This document shows, one piece after another, positions 1-10,940 of a stretch of 64,000 bases of DNA; the first letter of the stretch is position 1, and each line of letters starts with the position of its first letter. The notes beneath the pieces are model-generated. The model searched no databases. It was not told the origin of the DNA and saw nothing but the letters and a program-made list of their open reading frames with translations. Location of the stretch: contig OV884056.1 in NCBI GenBank assembly GCA_930367215.1, positions 249,453,127 to 249,517,126 on the forward strand, written 5' to 3'. Source of the stretch: Pollenia angustigena. Taxonomy: Eukaryota; Arthropoda; Insecta; Diptera; Polleniidae. Made by a program: the position numbers and the translations under genes.

Positions 1-1080
1 TTTTTTGCTGTCGTCTTTCTCTAGTTTTTGTTTTAATTGACAAAGTGCCCGTGTAAATGAATACTTTGTCGTTAAGTTCAAAATTGTTTTTATTTTTCCA
101 ACAACCAGCAGTTTATAAAGTTTCTATTTAGTATTTTTTGTCCTCTTCTTCTAATTAGTAAATTTATTATTGTTGTATTTTTCCTTTATGTTTCAAACTT
201 TTTGTTGTTGTTTTACTTACAATATAATAAAAAGGAGGACAGCATAAATTTAAAATATTTCCTGTCATTTGCTTAAAGTTTTTGTCGTCTCGTGTCAAAG
301 ACTTAAATTAAAGAGTTTAAAATGAAAATTACTTGCTTTTTTTCTTAATTACTGTAAAAAGAGGACAATTAATTAATGGCATTTTAAGAATTGCAGAAAA
401 TTAATTTAAAAATAAAAAATAATTAAGTACAACTGTTGCTTGGATATGTTGTGAATATATAAAAGAAATCGTACCTAATCTTTGTAAAGGGTTTCTAAAG
501 CAAAAAAGGATTAATTTATTTATGGAGTCTCAAGGACGTCCCCTTTGTAACTTGTTTATTAGCACAATTCTTGTTATGCATTAAAAAGTTTATAAAAAAT
601 ATGTTTCTAAAAATTCAATATACATAAAGCCGCCGCCGATACATTTTTAAGAAGCCGTCTCTGGAAATTTGCCATCGACTTGGACCTCTAGTACTAAAGT
701 TTTGGTGTTGTGCTCTCGTAGAAAAAAATTAAGCCAATACCTTAAGATTGCCAGGACCTAAACTTGACATATCTTTACAAATTACGCCTGACAAAAGATC
801 TTTCTGGGGCAACAACAGCCCTTTCACACTATAATTCAAGACTTAATATGTTTGGGCTCCCGAAATTCAGAGGTTTTGGGTTTGATTTTAGAAAAACCAA
901 ACTGAAAATTGCATTTTGCGTAAACACTATCGCACTTTAAAGAAACACTTTCTTCGGGGGTGGAAAAGTTGATGCAATCGTACTTTTCCATACTTTTTTC
1001 GTCTGTGTACCGTAAATAATTATTTTTTACGACAAATATTTGTGACTTGTTGAAAACTTGAAGGAAAGTACTTGAACTCA
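1..1080. other. A+T-rich sequence, no gene seen
   Basis: No open frame with recognisable motifs on either strand. The stretch is A+T-rich with short homopolymer runs and a slightly more G+C-rich patch near 630-720. I see no repeat that recurs elsewhere in the window. Confidence 0.6.
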
Positions 1081-1290
1081 GCGTTTAAAAAACTACAGTC
1101 AAAGTAGAAAAATTGCCATTTCTTCCAGTTCTTCATATGTCATTGGTCAAAAAAAAAAAAACGGTTGCTTTTACTTCTAATTCATTACATGTAAATAGTC
1201 GCTATCAAACCAACTCAATAAGCGAAAAGTTGTACACGAATTTTCGTTTTTCGATCGACTCTGCCTTTTTTTTTATTTTTTTTATCACTG
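1081..1290 (-). mobile_element. MITE, GTTTAAAAAACTGCAG-ended family, copy 1
   Basis: One end, GCGTTTAAAAAACTACAGTC at 1081, matches the right end (reverse-complemented) of copies at 29562-29767 and 46446-46620. The inner words also recur: CATTTCTTC, the 'tcattggtca' block, and 'aagttgtacac' followed by a (g/c)aattttcg tract. The far end is decayed around 1255-1285 and the mariner relic begins just beyond it. This looks like a short non-autonomous DNA element with inverted ends. The superfamily is unknown. Confidence 0.65.
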
Positions 1291-1304
1291 ATTTGCTTCT
1301 TGTA

Positions 1305-1996
1305 TCGGGTGATTTTCGATGTCGATAACTGTGGTTTGACAGCCCAGAATGGCATACTGGTAGACATTTCTGTTCTGTCAGGTTTGGCAAGTCATCATGA
1401 ATCGTTAAACGCAAGAACTACGCTTCTTAATTTTGAAAATTTACTTTTAAATTTGTTTTGCGAAGTTTATGGAGCACTTTGTCCATTTTACGAAGCTCAT
1501 TTCTGGTCATATGGCTTCGGTAATAAGAATAATTGCCTTATTTGGAGCGAAGACAACCTTCAAGCCGTTAACTAATAGCATCCATTAAAATTAACTGTTT
1601 ATTGCAGTTAACATGCACTTTCAAAATGAGCAAGAAGGTGCAGTTACGGTAAATGACGAGCGCTATCCTAACTGAATTTTTGTTCCTAAAACTTTATGAA
1701 CAAGACAGTGCAACTTGCCATGCAGTGCACTTAACAATCGATTAATTGCAAAATCAATTTTTTTCGTGCGATTTAACGGCTGTAAACTACTTTCTATGGG
1801 GCTTTGTTAAGTCATTGGCTTACACCGACAAACCAGCAACTCTTGAAGCATTAGAAGCCAATATTCAAGCCATACGGTCAGATTTATTGTAAATTCGACT
1901 GATCGAATGGGCCATGTAACTCGTTGCCGTGGCATATAATAAAAAAAAAATGGATTCGCACAATAGTTCTAAATTCTAGCTAAAAAAAACACCCTA
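1305..1996 (+). pseudogene. DD41D-type mariner transposase relic (copy a)
   Basis: Forward frames give the known mariner order: 'EVYGALCPFYEAHFW', 'NKNNCLIWSEDN', then 'EQDSATCHAVHLTID', 'SCDLTAVNYFLWGFVKS' and 'YTDKPATLEALEANI'. The DNA-binding half is missing because the 'RALxPFY' region joins directly to the 'EAHFW' region. The third catalytic Asp is Asn (AVNYF where relatives have PLDYF). There are several stops. The ends resemble inverted terminal repeats: TCGGGTGATTTT at 1305 and AAAAAAAACACCCTA ending at 1996. TA precedes the left end. The spacing class (41 residues between the second and third Asp) was counted on the intact copies at 28 and 44 kb. It is a dead, internally deleted, non-autonomous copy. 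Confidence 0.85.
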
Positions 1997-2070
1997 TTGT
2001 TTTATAGAACACAACGCCGATAAAATTAAATATAAACGCGAGTTATATTGTTGCCGTCATTTAATACTAT

Positions 2071-2573
2071 GTTCACACTTGAGTTCTTAAACGCGTTTAA
2101 GCAGCTCGAACGTGAATAAGCTCTTATCACTTCAAAATCGAGATGATTACCCATACATTAAAGTGATTTGTTAATCACTTCAAATCAACATGATCACAAC
2201 TAAATCACTTCATAAACCACATAGAATCCACTGAACATACCTAATAATGTAGAATCGCCAACATGTCGTGTACAACCGGCCAAGATTTCTGCTTAATGTT
2301 TTTATTTTTTTCCTTAAATAATTCATAAATTTTCACAATTTCATCATTAAAATGATTAAAATAATCTTCTGATAACTTTATAAAAGTGTTTTTATCCATT
2401 TTTAATACTTTAAAGAAATATAAATTTGTTTGATTTTTTTTTTTTTTTGTGTGTGTGTTGTGTGTTTTTTTCTTAATCATCTGTTATCTTAATCATCTCA
2501 AATGTAATGTGAACGGCTTTGATTAGCTAAATCAACATTTTGCTTAAACGCGTTTAAAAACCCAAGTGTGAAC
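2071..2573. mobile_element. Non-autonomous element with 33-bp inverted ends
   Basis: The left end, GTTCACACTTGAG...GCGTTTAAGCA at 2071-2103, pairs with 2541-2573 with about two mismatches. Both ends contain the palindrome TTAAACGCGTTTAA. The interior has repeated 'aatcacttc' words and a 79-residue minus-strand frame (2241-2480; low-complexity start, then 'MDKNTFIKLSEDYFNHFNDE') that I do not recognise. The superfamily is not clear, and no convincing target duplication was found. Confidence 0.75.
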
Positions 2574-3068
2574 TTAGCATAAGCTTTGATATATTTTAAG
2601 TTAAAATTTATATGTGTTTAAATATTAATATTATGTGTTATATTTGTATGCTCCTTGGTACAAATAAAACTTTTTAATGAGATTAAAATCCATTTTACAG
2701 TCCCTTTAAAAATTCGACAAACAATCGACAAGACGTCGCGACGCGTCGGGAACAAAATATTGAAATTAAAAATTGATTTTTATTAACATTAAAGAAATTC
2801 AGGCCCTATTAGCTTGACAAAAATAACATTAATAGAAATATCTTGTTGTTTATAAAAATTAAAAAAATTATGAGCCATTTAAAATTTCTTTCATATTGTT
2901 TGACATTTCTCACTATTTATTTCACATTTTGATTTTTTACACATTTTGATGTTATTTGATTTTTTGATATGTCATAATACTGACTATTAAAATCTAAAGT
3001 AGTCTTAAGAGATTAAGGTTAGGTAGATCAAGCTAAAAACAGCCACACAACAATCTGAAATAAGAATG

Positions 3069-3312
3069 AAACATGGGGTCTAATCACCGCATTCGATACT
3101 ATCGTATCGAATAAACTTTTGCACTTTTTTGCATACGATAGACACTGACGTATCGAATGAAAACTCGATAAATGTAATGTCGAGTTACTCGATATCAAAT
3201 GATATTATTTCAAATTCAATACATTTCATTCGATATCGAGATTCATGATACCAAAATAAATAATTTCGATCAAATTTGCTCGATATCGAATGCGGTGATT
3301 AGACCCATGTTT
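3069..3312. mobile_element. 244-bp foldback MITE rich in TATCGA words
   Basis: AAACATGGGGTCTAATCACC at 3069 is matched in reverse complement by the end at 3312. The inverted repeat continues through 'gcattcgata'. The interior is full of ATCGATAT-like palindromic words, so single strands could fold over most of the length. There is no coding capacity. Confidence 0.8.
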
Positions 3313-3508
3313 GAGAGTATGTATATGTATAAACATTTTTTTTTATTCACATAAACATTTTATTGTTGTTGTTGGCAACCTGCTTGTGCAGTTTATTTGG
3401 CAATTAAGCATGGGATAAGTGAAGAAAAATTTTCTGCCTGAATTGTAACCTGTGTGCAGATGCCTACATAAGCGGACGTTTGTCGACGCAGTGTGTCTAC
3501 ACGCAGAG

Positions 3509-3835
3509 AAAAAATATGGTTGGGCATGGTTACGGCAACAACACTATGTTTAATGTAACAATATATTGTTGTCGTACACAAATAATTGTTATTTTTATTT
3601 AATATCAACTATATTATAGTTACTGTAAACATATCAATGTTTATCGCAATTATGAATTTGAGTATTGTTGACCAAAAAATAATTATTTTTCTAACAACTT
3701 AATTATTTCTTACAACCATATCATGATATTTAATAGCCATAACATAATAACTTTCTATACATCTATCATATTATGTTAAAGATGCAATCAAACTATTTTT
3801 ACTCTAATCATATTATGTTAGCGCCATTTGTAAAA
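3509..3835. repeat. A+T foldback repeat with CATATTATG / ATAATATGGTT words
   Basis: It begins with ACGCAGAGAAAAAATATGG, a variant of a motif that recurs at seven places in the window. It continues with irregular 'catattatgtta', 'accatatcatgat' and 'taacataataac' words in both orientations. Related material lies at 4975-5270, 26371-26790 and 56120-56250. Confidence 0.55.
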
Positions 3836-4974
3836 TAATTTTGAAGCAGTTGTGTCGTTTTTTTTATTTGTGAGCGGTTAAACAATTAAAAGATAAAATT
3901 CCATAAAAAAAAGGTTTAAAGAAATTAAAAAATTAAAATATTAACGGAGTTCATTCAGTATTAGTGATGTAATAGTGCAAATGAAAATATGGTATTTTTT
4001 TGTAAAATCCAACAACAGAACACACAGAGATTTCGTTATATTTTATAAAAGTGCTACGATCACCTCTATCGCAAACAACTACTCCCATGAAAATATTCCC
4101 ATATTTTTTTATTTTGTATTGTGAATGATTCCCGTAACAAATTTTTTGGAAATGAATTCCCAAACTAAAAAAATTTGGCATCGCCAATGTTTACTCCCGC
4201 GAGTATTTTTACTAAATAAATTCCCAACAAGTGTTGATGTGAACGAGAAGGGAACATGTTAATTTTAATTTGTATTCTAAAGTAGGATAATTAAATTACT
4301 TTTTCCTTTTATTGAAAGAGTGTTAATAAAGAAAATGAAGATAAACAGTATTCATTATTAATTTTATTATATTTTTATTAGTATTTTATATTGTATATTT
4401 TTCTTTCACAGTACAAGCACTGGCAAGCTATTCACAATAGAGACTTTTGTTTACAAAGCACTGACAATTAATTCACAATATAAATGTTTACTCCCAAAAT
4501 ATATGCGATACCGATTTGTTGGGGATGGGAATTTAGGTTTGCTCCCATATGTCATATTCCCATAACATTCGCGATAAGGGTGGATATTTCTGTGGTTTTT
4601 ATGAGCAACCGCGTATGTCTTAAAACAAATTTTTCAGGAAAGCCTAACAACCATTCTAGATCAAACTATGGGCGAGGAATTGCACTTTTTAAACTTTGTC
4701 ATTACGGTAAAAAATTGGAATTGATCCATCTTTTTTCAAAAAAATCTAAAGAGCGTTCAAAATTAGGCAATATGGCATCAACATCTTAAAATCGAAAAAA
4801 TGGACACACGCGGTTGCCCATGAAAACCACAGCTTTTTCATTTGCTCTTTTGCAAGCCTCATATTGAACTCCGCTATTTGATTAACATTAAGAAAAATTG
4901 TAAAAAGCCACAAAATAAAAAATCGATACAAAAATATTTTAATCTATTTTGTATATTTATGACAGCTATGAAAG
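3836..4974. other. A+T-rich stretch, no gene seen
   Basis: The frame at 4484-4789 and those on the other strand have no recognisable motifs and look like chance. The phrase AATGTTTACTCCC occurs twice in the same orientation (about 4187 and 4483), with several 'attccca' words between, so this may be a decayed repeat. Nothing firmer can be said. Confidence 0.45.
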
Positions 4975-5270
4975 GTGCTGTATCATAATATGATTGCTTC
5001 TAAATTTATTATGATTAACATGATGATAAATTACTTCTTAGCTTATTATGATTAACATGAGAATAATATGATTAATTTCTTAGCTTATTATGATTAGCAT
5101 GACAATAATTTGATTACTTCTAAACTTAGTTTGATTAACAGAATAATAATATGATTAAGGGAAAAATATTATGATGTAATAGTACGAGTATATTTAGTCA
5201 TAATATTATTCAATAATTATCTTAATATGGTGACTACAATCATAATTATTATCATAATATGTTGCTCCGA
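4975..5270. repeat. A+T repeat, iterated TTATGATTAACATGA
   Basis: There are about five irregular copies of a 40-50 bp phrase: 'ttattatgattaacatgataataa' followed by 'ttacttctta'. After these, ATAATATG words occur in both orientations, and the stretch ends at 'atatgttgctccgaaagagg'. That end resembles the centre of the 26.4-kb foldback (gttgctcttcgaaaagag), so the two probably belong to one family. Confidence 0.55.
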
Positions 5271-5274
5271 AAGA

Positions 5275-5565
5275 GGCAGAAATTGACCCTATCTCCCCTC
5301 ATTGTCCTATTTTTTACAAAATGCATACCTTTTGTGTTCATATAGATATGGTTCTATCTATGTTTAAAACTTCATTAAAATCGGTTTGAGAGGCAGAAAT
5401 CTCTCCTCGTGGTCCTATTTTTTAAAAAATGCATAACTTTTTAAATTTCATTAAAATCGGTTTGAGAGGCAGAATTCTCCCCTCATGGTCCTATTTTTTA
5501 AAAAAAGCATACCTTTTGTGTCTATATAGATATGGTTCTAGAGGAAGAAATTTACCCCTATCTTC
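5275..5565 (+). repeat. Irregular tandem repeat, three units
   Basis: The phrase 'ggtcctattttttaaaaaatgcatacctttt' starts near 5305, 5413 and 5489. Units are joined by 'ttaaaatcggtttgagaggcagaa'. Unit lengths differ because the middle unit lacks the 'tatagatatggttcta' segment. No coding. Confidence 0.75.
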
Positions 5566-5835
5566 CCTCGTGGTATTATGATTCGGCCGATAAGAACCTA
5601 TGTCCCAAATTTTTTCAAATTATCTCCAAAATTGCGGCCTGTACTTTGCGCACAAGGTTACATGGAGAGCCAGTCAGCCAGCCGAACTGACATCAATAGT
5701 TCGACTCAGAAAAAGATTCTGAGTCGATCGGTATACTTTAAGGTGGGTCTAGGACCAATATTTTAAGGTGTTACACACATCAGCACAAATGCATAATACC
5801 CTCTCCACTATTGTGGTATGGGTATAAAAACAAAA
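5566..5835. repeat. Dispersed repeat, copy 1 (partner at 45.8-46.1 kb)
   Basis: The block 'tgtactttgcgcacaag', a short 'agccagtcagccagccg' tract, 'gattctgagtcgatcggt' and 'acacacatc' match 45970-46130 in order. It ends with ATACCCTCTCCACTATTGTG and a 'ggtataaaa' tail. The organisation resembles the mini-me-like elements (an inner microsatellite-like tract and a TATACCC end) but the sequence is different. Confidence 0.65.
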
Positions 5836-6247
5836 TCAAAAACATTTGATTCCGTATGGAATGTGCGATCAGTTCCGCACTTTGCTTAAGAAAATTACAG
5901 TTTCATAAAACTTAACAAAAAGTCTCCTTCAGTTCAATATGGTTTGCCTCATATGATTAATATGAGTTTACAATTTTCACTAAAGAGGAGAAGAAAAGAA
6001 ATCCCAATATGCAATAGATATAATGGGGAGACCCCCAGAGGTTTTCTAGTAGCGCACCTTAAGAATACGCAAACTTCAAATGTATACCAACTCAATTTTT
6101 TTGAGTTTAGAAGATATTGGATTTTGATATTTAATATTTACTTATTATTTATGTTTGTATCAACCTTGCTTCAATATTTTGCGATTTTTTAAAAATCAAT
6201 TCTGTTGATTTTCAACCAATTTCCAAATACTTTTCAGAAAACAATTG

Positions 6248-6954
6248 AGTAGACCTAGTGCTGGGATACTATCGATATTTTTTATCGATAGTTAAGATTT
6301 CACTATCGATATATCGATATTACTATCGACTGAATGTTGGCACTTTTTTGGAAAACTTAATTTATTTTTTTATAAGGCTGCAGTCCATTGTTTTTATCAC
6401 TTTATTGAATATGAGACGTATGTATATACGCACGTTATTTTAGATGGCAGTTTTTTAAAAATTGATAAGAACCTTTCTGAAGGACCCGAAGTAACAGGGA
6501 CTATAAGATATTCCATTGCAACTTTAAACAATTTTCTAAATTCTAAACCCAAAAAGGTAATCAATCTAGCTGACTTATCCTCTAATGGTCGTTCATTGTT
6601 TTGTCGTATGCTTGCAATTGCATTTGGATTTGCCTTATTTTTACAACATTACAAAAATATTTGACATTTCAGTCCCAATGTGAACATATATAAATTTCCA
6701 CATAAATGCCAATAATTAGCAGTAAAATGCACAGCTAAGCAATCCATACCACTTGCCATTCTTGTTGTTAGTATTCATTGTAAAAATTTGAGGCAATAAA
6801 CCGTGTGTGTATAGCTGCTGTTAGATGTCTTCATAGCTGTATTTTAAATAATAATTATATCGATATTTATATTTTTCCTATCGATATTTTCGATATTTTA
6901 CGACTATCGATAATATCGATAGTCTATCAATAGTTTCCCAGCACTAAGTAGACC
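6248..6954. mobile_element. hAT-type non-autonomous element with perfect 8-bp TSD
   Basis: AGTAGACC flanks both ends (6248-6255 and 6947-6954). The 691-bp element between them starts TAGTGCTGGGA and ends with the reverse complement TCCCAGCACTA; the inverted repeat extends about 22 bp with two mismatches. Just inside each end are clusters of TATCGATA words. An 8-bp target duplication with short TAG-starting ends fits the hAT superfamily. The interior (about 6440-6600) is slightly less A+T-rich but has no recognisable transposase. Confidence 0.88.
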
Positions 6955-8677
6955 ACTTGCAAGTTATAAAAAATTAAAATTGTGTAAAGACGGTTTGTAT
7001 TAAGTGAATACAATTAACTTTTTAATTGAAATGGCTCCAACAACTAAATTTGTAAACATACAAAATTATTTTGTAAATTCGAATTGTTAAAACTCAACAA
7101 ATATTTTTAACAATGAGATTGTAATATTGAATACAATATTTATTAACAACTAAATATAATTTTTAATTGTGAGTTTGTCATATTAACAAAATATTTTTGC
7201 TTACTAAGTTGAATCAGAAAATTCATTTAAAAGCTGTTTTTATTAATTTTTTAGTGATATACATACATCGTTTATTCCTTTTAAGATGTCAAATCGAAAA
7301 TACAGATTTTTTTTATTATATTTTTATTTTTTGACATAAATTTATTTTTTTCTTTAATATACTTATTAATTTTCTACAAATGAAACAAATTGTTTATATG
7401 ACAACTTGCAAACAAACTAAATAAGCAAATTGTTAAAAATATTACAAAAGTTTTTTTAATATTTGTCGATGTCATATTTAAGACAACATTATTTTTTATT
7501 TTAATATCTCTTACACAGCAAGTTTCATTCAAAGTGCAACTCAATAACAATAACGACGTAACTTCTAATATTTAAAAATGATACTAAAGTAATTTTTCGT
7601 ATCTTATATTTGAATGTTACACATACTTTTATTTTCTTCAATTCTGTAGAATTTCATTAAAAAACTTGTATTTGCTTGTTTTATCTTGTTAAACAAATTA
7701 AATTTTTCATTAGAATATTTATTTACACAGTGTAGTCTCCCTAAGCGGACATCCGGGTACACCCCCTTTCAACGAAAACTGTTGACTAGAGCCAACAGCG
7801 TTCCAAAAGAAATGCATTAAGTTCTTCACCATTGTGCGCACACATTTGAATGGTCCACTCAATGTCGGGGCATGACAGATTCCTTTGCATTTTGCATTAT
7901 ATTTTAAATGCTTCAAAAAAATAAAACAAACAAAAATTGTGGTTATGCATTATAATTTGTATATTTCATTCTAAAAGTTTATTTAAATTTGCTCTAATCT
8001 CTTTTGTAAAATAACAACAACAAAATTTTTTTACAGCATGTCAGATATTTAAACCGACAACTTTTTCTTAACTCTTTGTTGAATCTTGGTAGTCATATAC
8101 AAAGATTCTATTGTTTTCAGTAGGGTAAGTTTTTGCCGTTTTTTGTTCATGCAAATTAATTCTGTTTTGCACTTCAGAAATTCATTTCTTAACAAAAGAA
8201 GCAAATTACTTTTGAAATTGACAATATTCAGATCGTCATTGAATTTTCTATAATCGAAAAACAATTCGTCAGCTCAGAATTGGTTTGGCGCATATGCCAA
8301 AAAGTCGTAGTGAAGAAAAACGACAAAGAAGATTTACACGAAGATTTCTCAAATTGTACCCCATAGAATTTTTTTATATTTTTACCACTGCTTCCGGTAT
8401 ATGTTTTGAAGAAAATTGCAAATTTTTGCGCACTTTCATGAATAAAGTTAGAATTTAATAGTATTTTTTTGAAAATGAAAAATATTGTTTTGTGCCGCAT
8501 ACGCCACATTTCTAAAAAAATAAAAAAGTGGCTTTTTGTGCTGCATACGTATACTTATTGCTGTGTATTGAGTAACTTGTTGTTGAGATGCATTTTTTTT
8601 ATAGTTTTTTTATATGAAAAGTTACATAAAAAGCCACAAATTAAACAACTTAAATAATGCAAAAGTAAAAAGAAAAT
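6955..8677. other. A+T-rich stretch, no gene supported
   Basis: Minus-strand frames at 7719-7916, 8049-8264 and 8228-8509 show no motif I recognise. A short inverted pair ('gtggctttttgtg' near 8528, 'cataaaaagccac' near 8625) is visible. Otherwise nothing. Confidence 0.5.
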
Positions 8678-9490
8678 TTAAAACTTAATATTGAGTAAAT
8701 TTTTATAATAAGCTTTATCAACACGTGGAATAAATATAAGCAAGTCTTTTATGTCTCTATTTTTATCGCTGGAAATAAATATTGGTTTCGATATTTTCAA
8801 AACATTCGTCAACAAATTCTTAGGAGTTATCAAACAATTTTTTGATGCAGACTTAACCAAAATTGCAGTTTTATATTTTTCCTCTCTGGTAGAAGTTTTA
8901 TAATATATACATAAATCATTATTTTAACTGTATAGAAGTACTTAATTTTAGCAAAAGGGACTTTTCGAAAGTCCATTTTATTTGCTTCCAACGAGTATGT
9001 GCGAAAATTTTCCGGAAGCATTTCCATAACTTTAAGTTTTGTTTTATTATTTGGCATTGTTTTAAGCAAATTTAGTAAATGAAGAGGACTATGAATTTCA
9101 ATATTCTTTAAGTACCGGTCAATAACACCATGGACACAGTCCACTTCTTGAATTAAAGAATGATCTGGTTCTGAAGACTTTTGTATTACGGCATCAATAT
9201 TATTTTGTTTAAAGAACATTTTGCTTGCGGTTGCGTTAATTTGATTTTTATTTTGAGGTACGCAAGAATCGCTCCATAATGTCAAAGTTTTAATAAGTGG
9301 ATTCTTTTATTAATTCATTCAAAATATTAATTTAAGCACTAGCAATATTGTTACCACTCCGACCACTATGAGCTTCCGTCAAAAAGACACAATAAGCAAA
9401 AGTTGGTATATATGACATAATAATGGTTGCTGTAAGATTAAACATATTTAATTTTCGTTTGTAGTAAAATTTTGAAACATTTCCCTTAGG
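8678..9490 (-). pseudogene. DUF7869-like transposon-derived protein, decayed
   Basis: Reading the minus strand from about 9480 gives 'FYYKRKLNMFNLTATIIM' and 'SGRSGNNIASALK', then after stops 'LWSDSCVPQNKNQ', 'SEPDHSLIQEVDCVHGVID' and 'EIHSPLHLLNLLK', and in a shifted frame 'FIPRVDKAYYKNLL' followed by a stop. The W-S/C-D-x-C-x-x-Q-N-K-N motif followed by a G/E-H-S-x-x-x-x-x-D motif is typical of a family of metazoan transposon-derived proteins I know as DUF7869. The family name is from memory and unchecked. In this copy the usual Gly before His is Asp (PDHS). Multiple stops and at least one frameshift make it a relic of the C-terminal half. The N-terminal half is not seen. Confidence 0.6.
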
Positions 9491-9929
9491 TAGGCTAAAA
9501 ACACAAATAATAGCAAACCGTACACTTGGTTGGGTCCATTATAAAACTATTTTTCACAAATTTATTTTCTTGTTGTCATTTTACTTTTCTTTTGCTTTAA
9601 CTACTTTTTTATTCTTACGGCAATGCAGCAAAGCAACAGTAAAATTTATTTTGTAAGTTTTTGTATGAAGAATTTGCTGCAATCGCCAAACAATGGCTTG
9701 TAGAGCAAAACAGTACTTAAAAAATTTTGAAACAGTTGATATGCAGCAAAATTAATGCCTTATATCTCAGAAACCATAAAAATTTTCGCGAAACAGGTTT
9801 TTGATTTAGAAAGAGGGTATTAAAAAAATATATTCCTCATACATAACTCACTTTTTTTAAAATGGTCGGTAGGTCAAACCAGTAATGAGCTGACGAATTG
9901 CCAAAATTTTCATAATTAACAACATTAAT

Positions 9930-10268
9930 GGCCATTTTCTCAATGTATCGACAAACTGTCTGTTACTTAATGTCAACATAAATTTATTGGACCGATAAAC
10001 TGTCCGTTAACGATTTTGGGTTTCTCAATATACCGACAAAAAACAAAGTTTTCAGCTGGCAACGCCACTCAAAATACAAGTAAAAGTTGGGAGTCAGCTG
10101 ATTGAATTTATCTGAACGGCAAATAAAAGGAAAATAAATAATTGGCAGATGAGTGCCGGTTAGCTTTGCGATAAAATCGAAGCAAATGAGACATTGAGAA
10201 AACCAAATTTCTTTAATGTGCAGTTTTTCGTTGGGAAAAAATATAATCGCCTAATGAGAAAATGGCCA
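9930..10268. mobile_element. MITE with GGCCATTTTCTCA inverted ends
   Basis: ATGGCCATTTTCTCAATG near 9929 and its inverse TAATGAGAAAATGGCCAT ending near 10270 bound a 339-bp stretch. The inner phrases 'tttctcaatat' and 'acattgagaaaa' repeat the end motif. There is no coding capacity. A Helitron begins immediately to its right. Confidence 0.7.
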
Positions 10269-10272
10269 TAAA

Positions 10273-10704
10273 TCTTATATATAAATATGGGAACAATTTG
10301 TTTGTGGTTGATTTTTAAGTGTCTTATCGTCCACCGATTTTAATGAAACATACATCGTTTTAAAGGAATTTGTGTGTAGATATGCACAATATATATTTTT
10401 TTTCTAAATTTTTTGAATTAAAGTGTTTGAAATGCGTTTTTATTTATCTTACAGACATACGTACAAAGTTGGGTGAATAGTGTATTTTTGCCGTTCTCTT
10501 AAAATGTGTACGTTTTTGTTGTATAACGCGCTGGTTTTCTCGAAAGTAAATGTCAAGTGGTCGAAATTCGGCCACCGTACAAAGTTGGATGAATATAATA
10601 TTTTTGCCGTTCTCTTAAAATGTGTACGTTTTTGTTGTATAACGCGCTGGTTTTCTCGAAAGTAAATGTCAAGTGGTCGAATTTCGGCCACCGGGCGATC
10701 CTAG
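10273..10704 (+). mobile_element. Non-autonomous Helitron
   Basis: The 5' end TCTTATATATAAATATGGG fits the TC-start followed by TATATA common in insect Helitrons. The 3' end has a strong hairpin (GTGGTCGAA...TTCGGCCAC, 10674-10692), then about 8 nt, then CTAG at 10701-10704. The flanks are A on the left and T on the right, as expected for AT insertion without duplication. There is no helicase coding. The last 232 bp consist of a 116-bp sequence present twice, each copy ending with its own hairpin. Confidence 0.8.
10461..10692 (+). repeat. Two near-identical 116-bp tandem units
   Basis: Units start with GTACAAAGTTGG at 10461 and 10577 and both end at 'cggccaccg'. They differ at only a few positions, so the duplication is young relative to most repeats here. 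It covers the 3' hairpin of the enclosing Helitron. Confidence 0.95.
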
Positions 10705-10940
10705 TAATTGAAAATAGATTATATTCAGGCGCGGATCCAACTTTACTATTTGGGGGGAATTTAATTTAGACTTGCAAAAAAATTATAGCTCATGATAGTC
10801 ATAACATCATAACAATTCTCTAGGACAATCGATTGTCTTTATATATTTTAGCTGCATGTATGTATCTGCAGACTTTTTCAAAACGCGCATTTTTTCCGAG
10901 TAAAACATAACGAAGCTGGCCACTGTTTATGACCATTTTT

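Noticed and set aside
7719..7916. 65-residue minus-strand frame as an exon
   Set aside because: No family resemblance and no plausible splice context.
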